The notes: a model not told the origin generated them from the sequence alone. Shown: positions 1-6,702, counted from the first letter of the stretch. The stretch is DNA of 9,053 bases from an uncultured Sphingobacteriaceae bacterium (GCA_937875035.1 CALNCF010000279.1:1-9053), one strand, 5' to 3'. Program-made: numbers and translations.

Positions 1-146
1 CCATCGGCGGACTTGTGCTTGCTATCGCCGGAAGGTTCCTGTTCATCAAAGAGCAGGTGCAATACCACAACTTTGTATTTACCGTTGAATCTGCCGACCG
101 CAGAAGAATTAAACGGGTTAAAGTAACCATCAATGAGCAACCTTAA
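1..146 (+). CDS. gldE: GldE, C-terminal fragment (gliding motility-associated CorC/HlyC-type membrane protein)
   Basis: This is the 3' end of a gene entering from the left edge. The first complete codon is at position 3 and 47 residues precede the TAA at 144-146. The visible tail starts IGGLVLAIAGRF, continues with VQYHNFVFTVESADRRRI and ends in a basic KRVKVTI strand. This matches the CorC_HlyC domain that closes GldE and related CNNM/hemolysin-like membrane proteins: a glycine-rich 'GGL' helix, then a beta strand with 'F.V....RRI..V.V'. In known gliding Bacteroidota gldE lies directly upstream of gldD, as here. GldE is an inner-membrane protein functionally linked to other Gld proteins; its exact role is unsettled. 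The membrane and CBS domains are outside the window. The last 14 bases overlap the start of gldD in another frame, which suggests translational coupling. The assignment rests on tail similarity plus synteny. Confidence 0.85.
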   Translation, partial: IGGLVLAIAGRFLFIKEQVQYHNFVFTVESADRRRIKRVKVTINEQP

Positions 147-726
147 GCAATTACTGTTCTATACTTTTTTTACCGCAACCACGATCGTGCTGCTTTCTTC
201 CTGCGGAAGCGATTATGCGCCCAAGCCACGCGGCTATTACCGGATCGAGCTCCCTGCAAAGGGGTACAAGCATTACTCAGGCGCCTGCCATTATGAGTTC
301 GATATTCCGACCTATGCTGAAGTGGTTCCCGACAGTTCCAGGGATACACGTCCCTGCTGGACCAATGTGGTATACAAGGGTCTGAACGGACGGATCCATA
401 TCAGCTATTATGATATTAAATCACCGGAGATGTTCGGTAACCTCATCGAGGATTCCAGGAGGCTTGCTTTTAAGCACACCGTGAAGGCTGAAGGAATAGA
501 CGAAAGCCGCATCTCAAATCCTAAGGAAAAGGTGTATGGACTTTACTATGCTATTGACGGGAACACCGCTTCTTCAGTTCAGTTCTTCCTTACAGACAGC
601 AATAAGCATTTCCTGAGAGGCGCGTTGTATTTCTATACCGAACCGCGCCAGGATTCCATACAACCTGTACTCAACTTTGTAAAGGAGGATATCGACGTTA
701 TGCTGAAAACCTTTAAATGGAAATAG
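133..726 (+). CDS. gldD: GldD, gliding motility lipoprotein
   Basis: This 197-residue predicted lipoprotein is one of the Gld proteins needed for gliding and associated type IX secretion in Bacteroidota. The N-terminus has a hydrophobic signal segment (about residues 7-21) followed by a lipobox, LSSC, with the lipidated cysteine at residue 24. Immediately after comes the family signature, YAPKPRGYYRIELP (28-41). The remainder is a soluble domain with conserved-looking HISYYDI and LAFKHTVKAEGI stretches. The length is usual for the family. The ATG lies inside the end of gldE (14 bp overlap), so the two are almost certainly cotranscribed and possibly translationally coupled. No Shine-Dalgarno sequence is visible, as usual in this phylum. 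The gene ends 7 bp from the stop of the opposing large gene, with no terminator hairpin between. GldD's molecular function is not known; the family assignment is firm. Confidence 0.95.
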   Translation: MSNLKQLLFYTFFTATTIVLLSSCGSDYAPKPRGYYRIELPAKGYKHYSGACHYEFDIPTYAEVVPDSSRDTRPCWTNVVYKGLNGRIHISYYDIKSPEMFGNLIEDSRRLAFKHTVKAEGIDESRISNPKEKVYGLYYAIDGNTASSVQFFLTDSNKHFLRGALYFYTEPRQDSIQPVLNFVKEDIDVMLKTFKWK

Positions 727-733
727 CTTTCGT

Positions 734-3700
734 TTAGAAGTCGAGGCTTAATGAGAAATAATAAGCGGGCTTCTTTTCCACTTTTGAATTCTGCACACCC
801 CATGCCGTATCAAAACGGATAAAATACCCGAAGATCCGGGTTCGGAGTCCGCCGCCGAAGCCACCCACCACCGGGTATTTCGGCTCAATAATAGTGAGCT
901 TTACCGGGCTGGTTTCCGACTGATCCACAATACGGTTATACCTGTTCTCCGCGCTCATCGGGTCTGAGCCCACCCATGCCGCACCCACATCACCGAATGG
1001 AACGATCTGGAAGTTCTTCACGAAATCCGATTTGATCGGGCGGTTCAGCAGATATGCGAACACCGGGATCCTGATCTCGGTATTGATTACCGCAAAATTA
1101 TTTCCATTACGGATATTCTGGGTGAAGCCACGCATGTTCGTAGCCAGAGCCTGGTACTTATAATTCCGGGTCTGGTCGATCTGGATGTTCCGGTTAAAGC
1201 GCGGTACGATCCAGTTGTCAACAGCCCCAAGATAATACATTACCTTCTCGTTGAGAATGGAGCTCGCACCCGCCACACGTGCCGCGAAGATGATCTGCCG
1301 GCTGATCTTTTCATAATGCCTGAAATCGAAGCCCAGGTTGATCATGTCGCCGCCACCCGAGCCCAGCTCCTTGTACTGTTCCATATACACCTTGTAACGC
1401 GTACCATTGTACAGGTTCAGTCCTCTCTGGATGGTATTATCAAAAACATATTCGAGCTTGTACCCGGCATTATCCTCATAACGGTTGGGCTCCAGCAGGC
1501 TTACAATATCCGTGGAGAGAAAAATGGTTTCATCACGGCGATAGAACAGGGTACCCCGAATACTTGCCTGTTCATTGAACGGCCATTTGGCGATCGCTTT
1601 TACTTCGTAGCTGTTCGTGCGTACAGCCCCGAAGCCGGAGAGGTCGTTTCCACCTTGCTTATAAAAGATGAACTGCTTGTCGAGCCGCTTCTTCAGGTTC
1701 TCAAAGCTCACATAATATTCCGGGATGGTCAGATCGCCGGCCAGGCGAAATCCCCCGCTAAAACGGTAGTCCTCCATCAGGTCGCTCGTTCCCACCTTGA
1801 TCAGCGCGTTGATGCTTGAATTATAGAACACCGGTCCCACGCCCGTAAACTGCTGGTAGGAATTCGACAGTAAGCTATTGTCGAGCTGGCTCACTACGTA
1901 GTTCGTGGAAAAGATCGGCAGGTAAGGAATCGGCGACGACTTCGTAAAGTAATCATCGAGCGACGGGATCTTATCCTTTGCAAATTCGCTCTGCTTCTCT
2001 TCTTTTTTATCGAAATAAAAAACCTGGCTTCCGCTATCCGTTTTCACCAGCTTCTCTACGGTTTGATCAGACTTTTTCCGCGGAAAATCTGTCTGGAAGT
2101 AATAGACATCCTCTTCATACTGCGGCAAGGGCGCTGCTGCCGAATCCGTTCCCAGGGAATCTCCGATCTGTTCCGCGCGCAAGAGCGAATCGGCCAGGAT
2201 TATGGAATCCTGCCGTTGCCGGTCGAGCATCTGCTGGTACTCCATCTGTAATTTCTTGTCTTTAGCCTGCCGATAGGGGGTCTTCTCCGGCTCAGCATCG
2301 AGCATTGTCGCGCGGCGGTTCTGGATGTATACCTGCGACTGGTTTTTATTAAAGATGATCTCCGATAAACGCCGGTTACGTTTCGACACATCCTGTGTAA
2401 GGATGTTGCGGCTGTAGTTCGTTACCGGTACCGTGCTAAAGGTATCGCGGTACACCGAGATGGTGGTATCGTACCAGAAGATCGTGGTATCATACTGGTA
2501 GGCTATCACGCTGTCGAGCACTACCATGTAACGGTTGTTCACACCATTCGCATCACTCAGGTAAGCGACCTTTCCCGTATCAAACTCTACCGGCCTGGTC
2601 TCATTTACAAAGGGTGTATTGGTAATACGTTGCAGCTTCGGATCGCGCAACTGGTAATTATAGTAGAACAGGTCGTAATTATTGAAAGCGGGAAGCTGGT
2701 TGAAGGTGTCCTTCTTCAGGCTGTCAGTATCCCGGTTCGAGCTGAACACGATCTTCGACGAACGTTCAATAAAGCGCGGGTTCAGATCATCATACCAGTC
2801 GTTGGTGATCTGCTCATCCCTGCGGGAAGGAATATCGAACACATAAATATCCGACTGCCCGTTCCGGATCGCCGAGATCACCCATTTCCGCCCGTCGGAA
2901 GAATAATCGAAGTCAAGCACCTTCTCGTACTTATACATATTCACCTGCGTGTTCTCTTTTTTATCGTTGAGGTTGATGATCTCAATGAAGGCTTCGCTTT
3001 TCTTTTCATAGCTTACGGCAAGCAGGATACCGCTCGGATGCCAGGAAATAATGGGTTCGGAATTTTCGGTGATCAGCGCGGGAGATTTTTGTCCGGCCCG
3101 GAACACGCGACGGGTCTTCTCGGTAGTGACATCATATACATATACCGAAAATCGTCCCTGGCGATTCACGATGTACGCATAGTTCTTTCCATCCGGACTG
3201 ATACGGAACTGATCGTAACGAAATTTCCGGGTACGCTTTTTCATCTTATGCGAGAAGCGCTCCTCTGCCGGAGGCGTTGTTTTTCCGATATCCAGCTTAT
3301 CGTATTGAACCTTGTAATAGTCGAGCCATTTCGGCGACAGCTCCTTAAAGTTCAACCCGATGATATACATAAATCCATACTCCGCATTCTTGTTCACGCG
3401 GGTCATGTACACGATGTTCGATACCGAAGAAATTCCGAAGTTATCCACTACATATTTCCAGATCGAATGTCCTGCGATCTTCGCATCATTATCCATTAAA
3501 CGGTTGAACTTTTTATAGCGGCCGCTGAGGATCCCGTCTTTCAGCTCGTTGTCGAGCTCGATGTTCCATTCTTCAGAGATATATGAAACCAGTCCCGGCA
3601 TGAACCAGTCGGGCAGGGTCAGTAAAGTAGAGTTGGAAAGCATCTCCTGGATGTTTCCGCCATAGAGCATTTCATTGATCAGCACCTGGGCGATACCCTG

Positions 3701-4129
3701 GCGGATCTGCTTGCGCAGGTGCGAGGTATTTCCATCAAAATAAACAAATATCTTGTTCCCTACGATCTGTGTCAGTCCGCCCGTGTTAGCCGCCGATTCG
3801 GTCACTAACCCAAGGTTCGTCTGCTTCAGGTCGGAGAGCTTGTTATAGGCCAGGATCTTGATGCGGCCTTCAAGCTTATAGTCGAGGATATTTTCGATCT
3901 CTTTCAGGTTCTGCTCGGCAAGCTTGCCCACCGTAACACCCATCTCCTTTCCGTTCTTATAATAGTAGGTATCGAAATGCGGGGAGCGGTAATAGAACCA
4001 TTGAAAATCCTTGTACTGTACACGGTTTTTGCCAAACTCGGTCTGGGTTCCCTGTGCCTGTGCCAGCAGCTCCTGCGGAAAACAGAAAAGGGTAAACAGG
4101 AGCACATATATTACGTTTCTGGCAGACAT
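734..4129 (-). CDS. Large outer-membrane protein: degenerate peptidase-MA-like domain, TolB-like PD40 propeller and Omp85-type barrel
   Basis: The protein has 1131 residues from the ATG at 4129; an in-frame TTG three codons upstream (4138) is a less likely start. It begins with a signal peptide (hydrophobic 6-17, probable cleavage after LLAQA at 21-25). Residues about 42-280 resemble the peptidase MA-like (gluzincin) fold: WFYYRSPHFDTYYY near the start and LPDWFMPGLVSYISEEW at 172-188. Where HExxH should stand the sequence reads RQGIAQVLINEML (143-155), so it is probably not catalytic. Residues about 300-540 carry TolB/PD40 propeller blades (RISPDGKNYAYI, SWHPSGILLAVS, DYSSDGRKWVIS, KIVFSSNRDTDS). 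A polar linker rich in Q, R, K and D (about 580-725) leads to a barrel of roughly 400 residues. That barrel has an MRGF motif (999-1002) like the VRGF loop of Omp85 proteins, then VINTEIRIPVF and FGDVGAAW, and ends in aromatic Phe after SLSLDF. Such proteins are often labelled TolB-like, but this one is not the periplasmic TolB of the Tol-Pal system. Function unknown. Confidence 0.85.
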   Translation of the reverse strand: MSARNVIYVLLFTLFCFPQELLAQAQGTQTEFGKNRVQYKDFQWFYYRSPHFDTYYYKNGKEMGVTVGKLAEQNLKEIENILDYKLEGRIKILAYNKLSDLKQTNLGLVTESAANTGGLTQIVGNKIFVYFDGNTSHLRKQIRQGIAQVLINEMLYGGNIQEMLSNSTLLTLPDWFMPGLVSYISEEWNIELDNELKDGILSGRYKKFNRLMDNDAKIAGHSIWKYVVDNFGISSVSNIVYMTRVNKNAEYGFMYIIGLNFKELSPKWLDYYKVQYDKLDIGKTTPPAEERFSHKMKKRTRKFRYDQFRISPDGKNYAYIVNRQGRFSVYVYDVTTEKTRRVFRAGQKSPALITENSEPIISWHPSGILLAVSYEKKSEAFIEIINLNDKKENTQVNMYKYEKVLDFDYSSDGRKWVISAIRNGQSDIYVFDIPSRRDEQITNDWYDDLNPRFIERSSKIVFSSNRDTDSLKKDTFNQLPAFNNYDLFYYNYQLRDPKLQRITNTPFVNETRPVEFDTGKVAYLSDANGVNNRYMVVLDSVIAYQYDTTIFWYDTTISVYRDTFSTVPVTNYSRNILTQDVSKRNRRLSEIIFNKNQSQVYIQNRRATMLDAEPEKTPYRQAKDKKLQMEYQQMLDRQRQDSIILADSLLRAEQIGDSLGTDSAAAPLPQYEEDVYYFQTDFPRKKSDQTVEKLVKTDSGSQVFYFDKKEEKQSEFAKDKIPSLDDYFTKSSPIPYLPIFSTNYVVSQLDNSLLSNSYQQFTGVGPVFYNSSINALIKVGTSDLMEDYRFSGGFRLAGDLTIPEYYVSFENLKKRLDKQFIFYKQGGNDLSGFGAVRTNSYEVKAIAKWPFNEQASIRGTLFYRRDETIFLSTDIVSLLEPNRYEDNAGYKLEYVFDNTIQRGLNLYNGTRYKVYMEQYKELGSGGGDMINLGFDFRHYEKISRQIIFAARVAGASSILNEKVMYYLGAVDNWIVPRFNRNIQIDQTRNYKYQALATNMRGFTQNIRNGNNFAVINTEIRIPVFAYLLNRPIKSDFVKNFQIVPFGDVGAAWVGSDPMSAENRYNRIVDQSETSPVKLTIIEPKYPVVGGFGGGLRTRIFGYFIRFDTAWGVQNSKVEKKPAYYFSLSLDF

Positions 4130-4164
4130 GCTTGGCAATGCGTTTTTCCGGTAGATTCGAATCC

Positions 4165-4172
4165 GAAATTTA
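4165..4172 (-). promoter_or_regulatory. Possible -7 promoter element for the large barrel-protein gene
   Basis: Read on the minus strand the bases are TAAATTTC, a one-mismatch match to the Bacteroidota -7 consensus TAnnTTTG. It lies 35 bp upstream of the ATG at 4129, a plausible leader length. No clear TTG -33 partner sits at the expected 17-23 bp spacing, so this is weak and could be chance in AT-rich DNA. Confidence 0.2.
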
Positions 4173-4221
4173 ACAATTATTCCACGAATACCTGTATCCC
4201 GCCTGAATTTTGCTGAAAAAT

Positions 4222-4244
4222 AACCGATACGCGCATCATCGGTT
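4222..4244. repeat. Inverted repeat AACCGAT-N9-ATCGGTT, candidate operator or leader hairpin
   Basis: Two perfect 7-bp arms (4222-4228 and 4238-4244) flank a 9-base spacer. It lies in the divergent intergenic region, 44 bp upstream of the MBL hydrolase ATG. No T-run follows on either strand, so it does not look like an intrinsic terminator. A binding site for a dimeric regulator shared by the divergent genes is the more natural reading. No regulator can be assigned. Confidence 0.35.
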
Positions 4245-4272
4245 TAAAGGATCATTATGCTGCGCAGAATAC

Positions 4273-4280
4273 TATCTTTA
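4273..4280 (+). promoter_or_regulatory. Possible -7 promoter element for the MBL hydrolase-permease operon
   Basis: TATCTTTA matches TAnnTTTG except at the last base. It ends 8 bp before the ATG at 4289, which would give an extremely short or leaderless mRNA. No good TTG -33 element is visible at the right distance, so the call is tentative. Confidence 0.22.
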
Positions 4281-4288
4281 CGGCGAAT

Positions 4289-4927
4289 ATGGTACAGATC
4301 AAATCATTTACATTTAACCCCTTCCAGGAAAACACGTATGTGCTTTACGATGAAAGCAAGGAATGCGTGATCATCGATCCGGGCTGCTATGAATTTCATG
4401 AGAAGCAGGCTTTACTGGAGTTCATCAGCCGCGAAGGCCTGAAACCAGTGATGCTGCTGAACACCCACGCCCACATTGATCATGTGCTGGGAAACTATTT
4501 CGTTCACCAGACTTACGGGTTGAAACCAGTCATGCATACCGCGGATCTGAACATACTGAGAGCCGTGCCGGCTTATGCGCCGAATTACGGGTTCAGGTAT
4601 GATCCGTCGCCGGAACCGGAATCCTTGCTCGAAGAGAACGATACTGTACGCTTCGGGCATTCTTCCTTAAAGGTATTGTTTACACCCGGGCATTCTCCCG
4701 GCAGCATTTCTTTCTATTCGGAAGAAGACCGTTTCATTATTTCCGGTGATGTCTTATTTTCAGGAAGCATTGGCCGTACGGATCTCCCGGGAGGTGACTT
4801 CGATACCCTGATCCGGTCCATCAGAGAAAAGCTGCTGGTGCTTCCGGCAGAGACTACGGTTTACAGCGGACACGGACCATCCACCAGCATCGGCGCAGAG
4901 CAAAGACATAATCCATTTTTAACATAA
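4289..4927 (+). CDS. MBL-fold metallo-hydrolase of the glyoxalase II / YcbL type
   Basis: This 212-residue cytoplasmic protein has the complete metal-binding set of the metallo-beta-lactamase fold. THAHIDH is at 59-65 (H60, H62, D64, H65), followed by H135 in FTPGHSPGS, bridging D154 in ISGDVLF and H195 in YSGHGPST. The IGRTDLPGGD segment (161-170) and the C-terminal NPFLT are typical of the short glyoxalase II-like hydrolases (YcbL group). These lack the long C-terminal substrate-binding domain of classical GloB, which is about 250 residues. The expected reaction is hydrolysis of a thioester or similar small substrate with two metal ions (Zn or Fe); the true substrate cannot be read from sequence. 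It begins an apparent two-gene operon with the permease 13 bp downstream. Nothing suggests export. The ATG start fits the family N-terminus, where 'FNPFQENTYVLYD' is the usual first strand. Confidence 0.92.
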   Translation: MVQIKSFTFNPFQENTYVLYDESKECVIIDPGCYEFHEKQALLEFISREGLKPVMLLNTHAHIDHVLGNYFVHQTYGLKPVMHTADLNILRAVPAYAPNYGFRYDPSPEPESLLEENDTVRFGHSSLKVLFTPGHSPGSISFYSEEDRFIISGDVLFSGSIGRTDLPGGDFDTLIRSIREKLLVLPAETTVYSGHGPSTSIGAEQRHNPFLT

Positions 4928-4940
4928 ACGCGCAGGCAGA

Positions 4941-6182
4941 TTGAGATACGCTTTTTACATAGCTGGCCGGTATTTATTCTCGAAGAAATCGACGAATGCC
5001 ATCAATATTATTTCGATGATATCGATGCTGGGCGTGTGTATCGGAAGCGCTGCGCTGCTGGTGATCCTCTCGGTGTTCAACGGCTTTGAAGCGATCAACC
5101 TTTCTCTTTACGAACGGCTGAGCCCTGACCTGCAGATCAGCTCGGCACATGGCAAGCTGTTCGATCCGGCCCGTATTCCCGCCGGAACATTTTCCGCTTA
5201 TCCGCAGATCGGTCACACCGTACAGGTGCTCGAAGATAACGCGCTGTTAAAGTATGGCAACACCCAATATTTCGCTACGGTTAAAGGGGTCGACCAGGAT
5301 TTCCTGAAATACCGGGATCTCGACAGCCTGATCTCCGCGGGAAAGTTTGTGCTCGAAGATGCCGATGATAACTTCGCCGTGATCGGCCGGGGTATCGAAT
5401 ACAGCCTGGGCATTGATGTTACACAGCCCATCGACCAGATCAGCGTTTTTTCTCCCCGTAAAGACGCCACGGTTTCGCTTCTTCAGCCCGAGCGCGCATT
5501 AAACCGTATGGAGATCTACCCTTCGGGGATGTTTGCCGTACAACAAGAAATGGACGACAGGGTGATCTTTGTTCCGCTGCGGTTTGCCCGACAGCTCTTC
5601 GAGGAGCAGAACCAGGTCAGCAGCATAGAGGTGTACCTGAAAAACGCGGACGATATGAGATCTGTTCAGCAGAAGCTCCAAGCTTCGCTGGGAGATTCAT
5701 TTAAAGTAAAGAATCGTTACCAGCTCAATGAATTACTCTATAAAATATTAAACACCGAAAAATGGGCGGTTTACCTGGTGCTCACCTTCATACTGGTGAT
5801 CGCGATCTGCAACATTATCGGTTCGGTTACCATGCTGGTTATTGATAAGAAGAAAGACATCGGAATTTTAATGAGCATGGGCGCCAGTCACCGGGTTATC
5901 CGTATGATCTTCCTGCTCGAAGGCCTGCTGATCTCCGTGTCCGGCGGATTGATCGGGCTTACGCTGGGCGGGCTGTTTGCCTGGATACAGGAACAGTACG
6001 GGTTCATTAAGATCCAGGGGTCGGGAGATTTCCTGATGAGCGCTTACCCGGTAAAGATTATCTTCAGCGATTTTGTACTGGTCTTCTGTACGCTTTTCCT
6101 GATCTCTTTTATGGCTTCCTGGTTCACGGCAAGACACACGGTAAAAAGTTTCGGGCCGTTAAGAGATGCTATTACTGAATAA
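4941..6182 (+). CDS. FtsX/LolC/E-family ABC transporter permease
   Basis: This 413-residue inner-membrane protein has the four-helix layout of the lipoprotein-release (LolC/E) and MacB-like permeases. TM1 is at about 20-48, a large periplasmic MacB-type domain at about 50-270, then TM2 at 275-301, TM3 at 322-349 and TM4 at 373-396. The N-terminal FSKKSTNAINIIS segment and the DKKKDIGILMSMGAS loop after TM2 (302-316), the coupling region facing the ATPase, are characteristic. The start is TTG at 4941. The reading frame upstream is closed by a stop at 4920-4922 with no ATG between, and the next in-frame ATG would remove the conserved N-terminus. LolC/E with the ATPase LolD extracts lipoproteins from the inner membrane for transfer to the outer membrane; no ATPase gene is in this window. 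Length fits LolC/E. The 13-bp gap to the hydrolase gene suggests cotranscription, though the functional link is unclear. Confidence 0.9.
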   Translation: MRYAFYIAGRYLFSKKSTNAINIISMISMLGVCIGSAALLVILSVFNGFEAINLSLYERLSPDLQISSAHGKLFDPARIPAGTFSAYPQIGHTVQVLEDNALLKYGNTQYFATVKGVDQDFLKYRDLDSLISAGKFVLEDADDNFAVIGRGIEYSLGIDVTQPIDQISVFSPRKDATVSLLQPERALNRMEIYPSGMFAVQQEMDDRVIFVPLRFARQLFEEQNQVSSIEVYLKNADDMRSVQQKLQASLGDSFKVKNRYQLNELLYKILNTEKWAVYLVLTFILVIAICNIIGSVTMLVIDKKKDIGILMSMGASHRVIRMIFLLEGLLISVSGGLIGLTLGGLFAWIQEQYGFIKIQGSGDFLMSAYPVKIIFSDFVLVFCTLFLISFMASWFTARHTVKSFGPLRDAITE

Positions 6183-6193
6183 AAAAGGAGGAA

Positions 6194-6529
6194 TTATTTG
6201 GCCGGCTGTTCGGCGGCGAGCAGGGCATTGTATTTCTCCAGCAGCTCGATGTATTTGTATCTCCAGAAGCTGGCTTCCTGCGCATCGTCTTTGAACTGGA
6301 AAGGAAAGTTCGTATCAATATTATATTTCTTCCCATTCTCTTTGACCTCCTGTGAAAAATCGTGGTTAATGTAATCGCCGATCTGGCGGATCGTATCCCA
6401 GGGAATAGTTTGTGAATGAAAATAGTTATAAACCGTTTGGCGGGTTACACCCAGTTTTTTGGCTAAACGGGAGATACTTACCCCGCTGGCTCTCACTGCT
6501 GTTTCAACTATTTCACCATGATGCTTCAT
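6194..6529 (-). CDS. Small helix-turn-helix DNA-binding protein with C-terminal helix
   Basis: This 111-residue protein has an N-terminal helix-turn-helix at about residues 18-37 (VSISRLAKKLGVTRQTVYNY), the pattern of Xre/Cro-like or resolvase-type recognition helices. A charged middle follows. The C-terminal segment (about 86-106, FWRYKYIELLEKYNALLAAE) is strongly helical and could form a dimerising coiled coil. It is a likely transcriptional regulator, but its targets are not evident. The neighbours give no clear cue: it converges on the permease across 11 bp, and the gene behind it (yceI) is closed off by a terminator. Its AT-rich upstream region has an inverted repeat that could be its own operator, so autoregulation is plausible. 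The ATG at 6529 is the natural start, with a weak TTAGTTTG element just before it. Family-level assignment only. Confidence 0.85.
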   Translation of the reverse strand: MKHHGEIVETAVRASGVSISRLAKKLGVTRQTVYNYFHSQTIPWDTIRQIGDYINHDFSQEVKENGKKYNIDTNFPFQFKDDAQEASFWRYKYIELLEKYNALLAAEQPAK

Positions 6530-6584
6530 TCAAACTAATTTCATGAATAACACCATGGCTTTTGTTTACGTATTATGTACATTA

Positions 6585-6604
6585 TTTATACCATAACGTA
6601 TAAA
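6585..6604. promoter_or_regulatory. Inverted repeat TTTATAC-N6-GTATAAA, candidate operator of the HTH gene
   Basis: Two perfect 7-bp arms (6585-6591 and 6598-6604) with a 6-base spacer form a 20-bp dyad 56 bp upstream of the HTH start codon. Size and symmetry suit a dimeric helix-turn-helix protein, so autoregulation is a reasonable inference. In such AT-rich DNA, short dyads also arise by chance. Confidence 0.35.
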
Positions 6605-6660
6605 ATATTTATAATTACGTCTATATTATTTCAATTATTATCCATAAAAATGTAGAAATG

Positions 6661-6702
6661 TAAAAAGAAAACGTGGTCCCGCCTTACAGCAAAAACCACG
6701 TT
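6661..6702 (-). terminator. Rho-independent terminator after yceI
   Basis: Read on the minus strand, about 28 bp past the yceI stop, is an 8-bp perfect stem, AACGTGGT (6702-6695) and ACCACGTT (6677-6670). The 17-base loop may be shortened by weak G-T pairs next to the stem. The stem runs directly into a T-rich tract, TTCTTTTTA. Orientation and the T-tract fit termination of yceI transcripts and insulate the HTH gene. The plus strand lacks a T-run after the stem, so it is one-directional. Confidence 0.7.

Larger units (their letters stand above)
4130..4288. other. Divergent intergenic region between the barrel-protein gene and the MBL hydrolase gene
   Basis: About 160 bp must hold the promoters of two divergent genes. 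It contains an inverted repeat (4222-4244), two short perfect palindromes (GATTCGAATC at 4154-4163 and CTGCGCAG at 4260-4267), and one imperfect Bacteroidota-type -7 element facing each way. I see no small ORF with convincing coding character in it. Confidence 0.6.

Noticed and set aside
2630..3499. A 289-codon open frame on the plus strand inside the large barrel-protein gene
   Set aside because: It is antisense to the PD40 and MA-like domains, resembles no known family, and is explained by codon bias of the real gene on the other strand. The same holds for the open frames at 1316-1819 and 7443-8048.
4136..4138. TTG at 4138 as the start of the large barrel-protein gene
   Set aside because: It would add only three residues before an ATG (4129) that opens a normal signal peptide, so the ATG is preferred.
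6206..6223. Hairpin CTGTTCG-GCGG-CGAGCAG near the end of the HTH gene as a terminator for the permease or the HTH gene
   Set aside because: It lies inside the HTH coding sequence, has one G-T pair and is not directly followed by a T-run on either strand. Coding constraint explains it well enough.
6185..6374. A perfect AAGGAGG (6185-6191) seven bases before a TTG at 6198 that opens a 58-codon frame on the plus strand, antisense to the HTH gene
   Set aside because: Bacteroidota rarely rely on strong Shine-Dalgarno sites. The frame is wholly complementary to the well-supported HTH gene, and its product shows no recognisable features.
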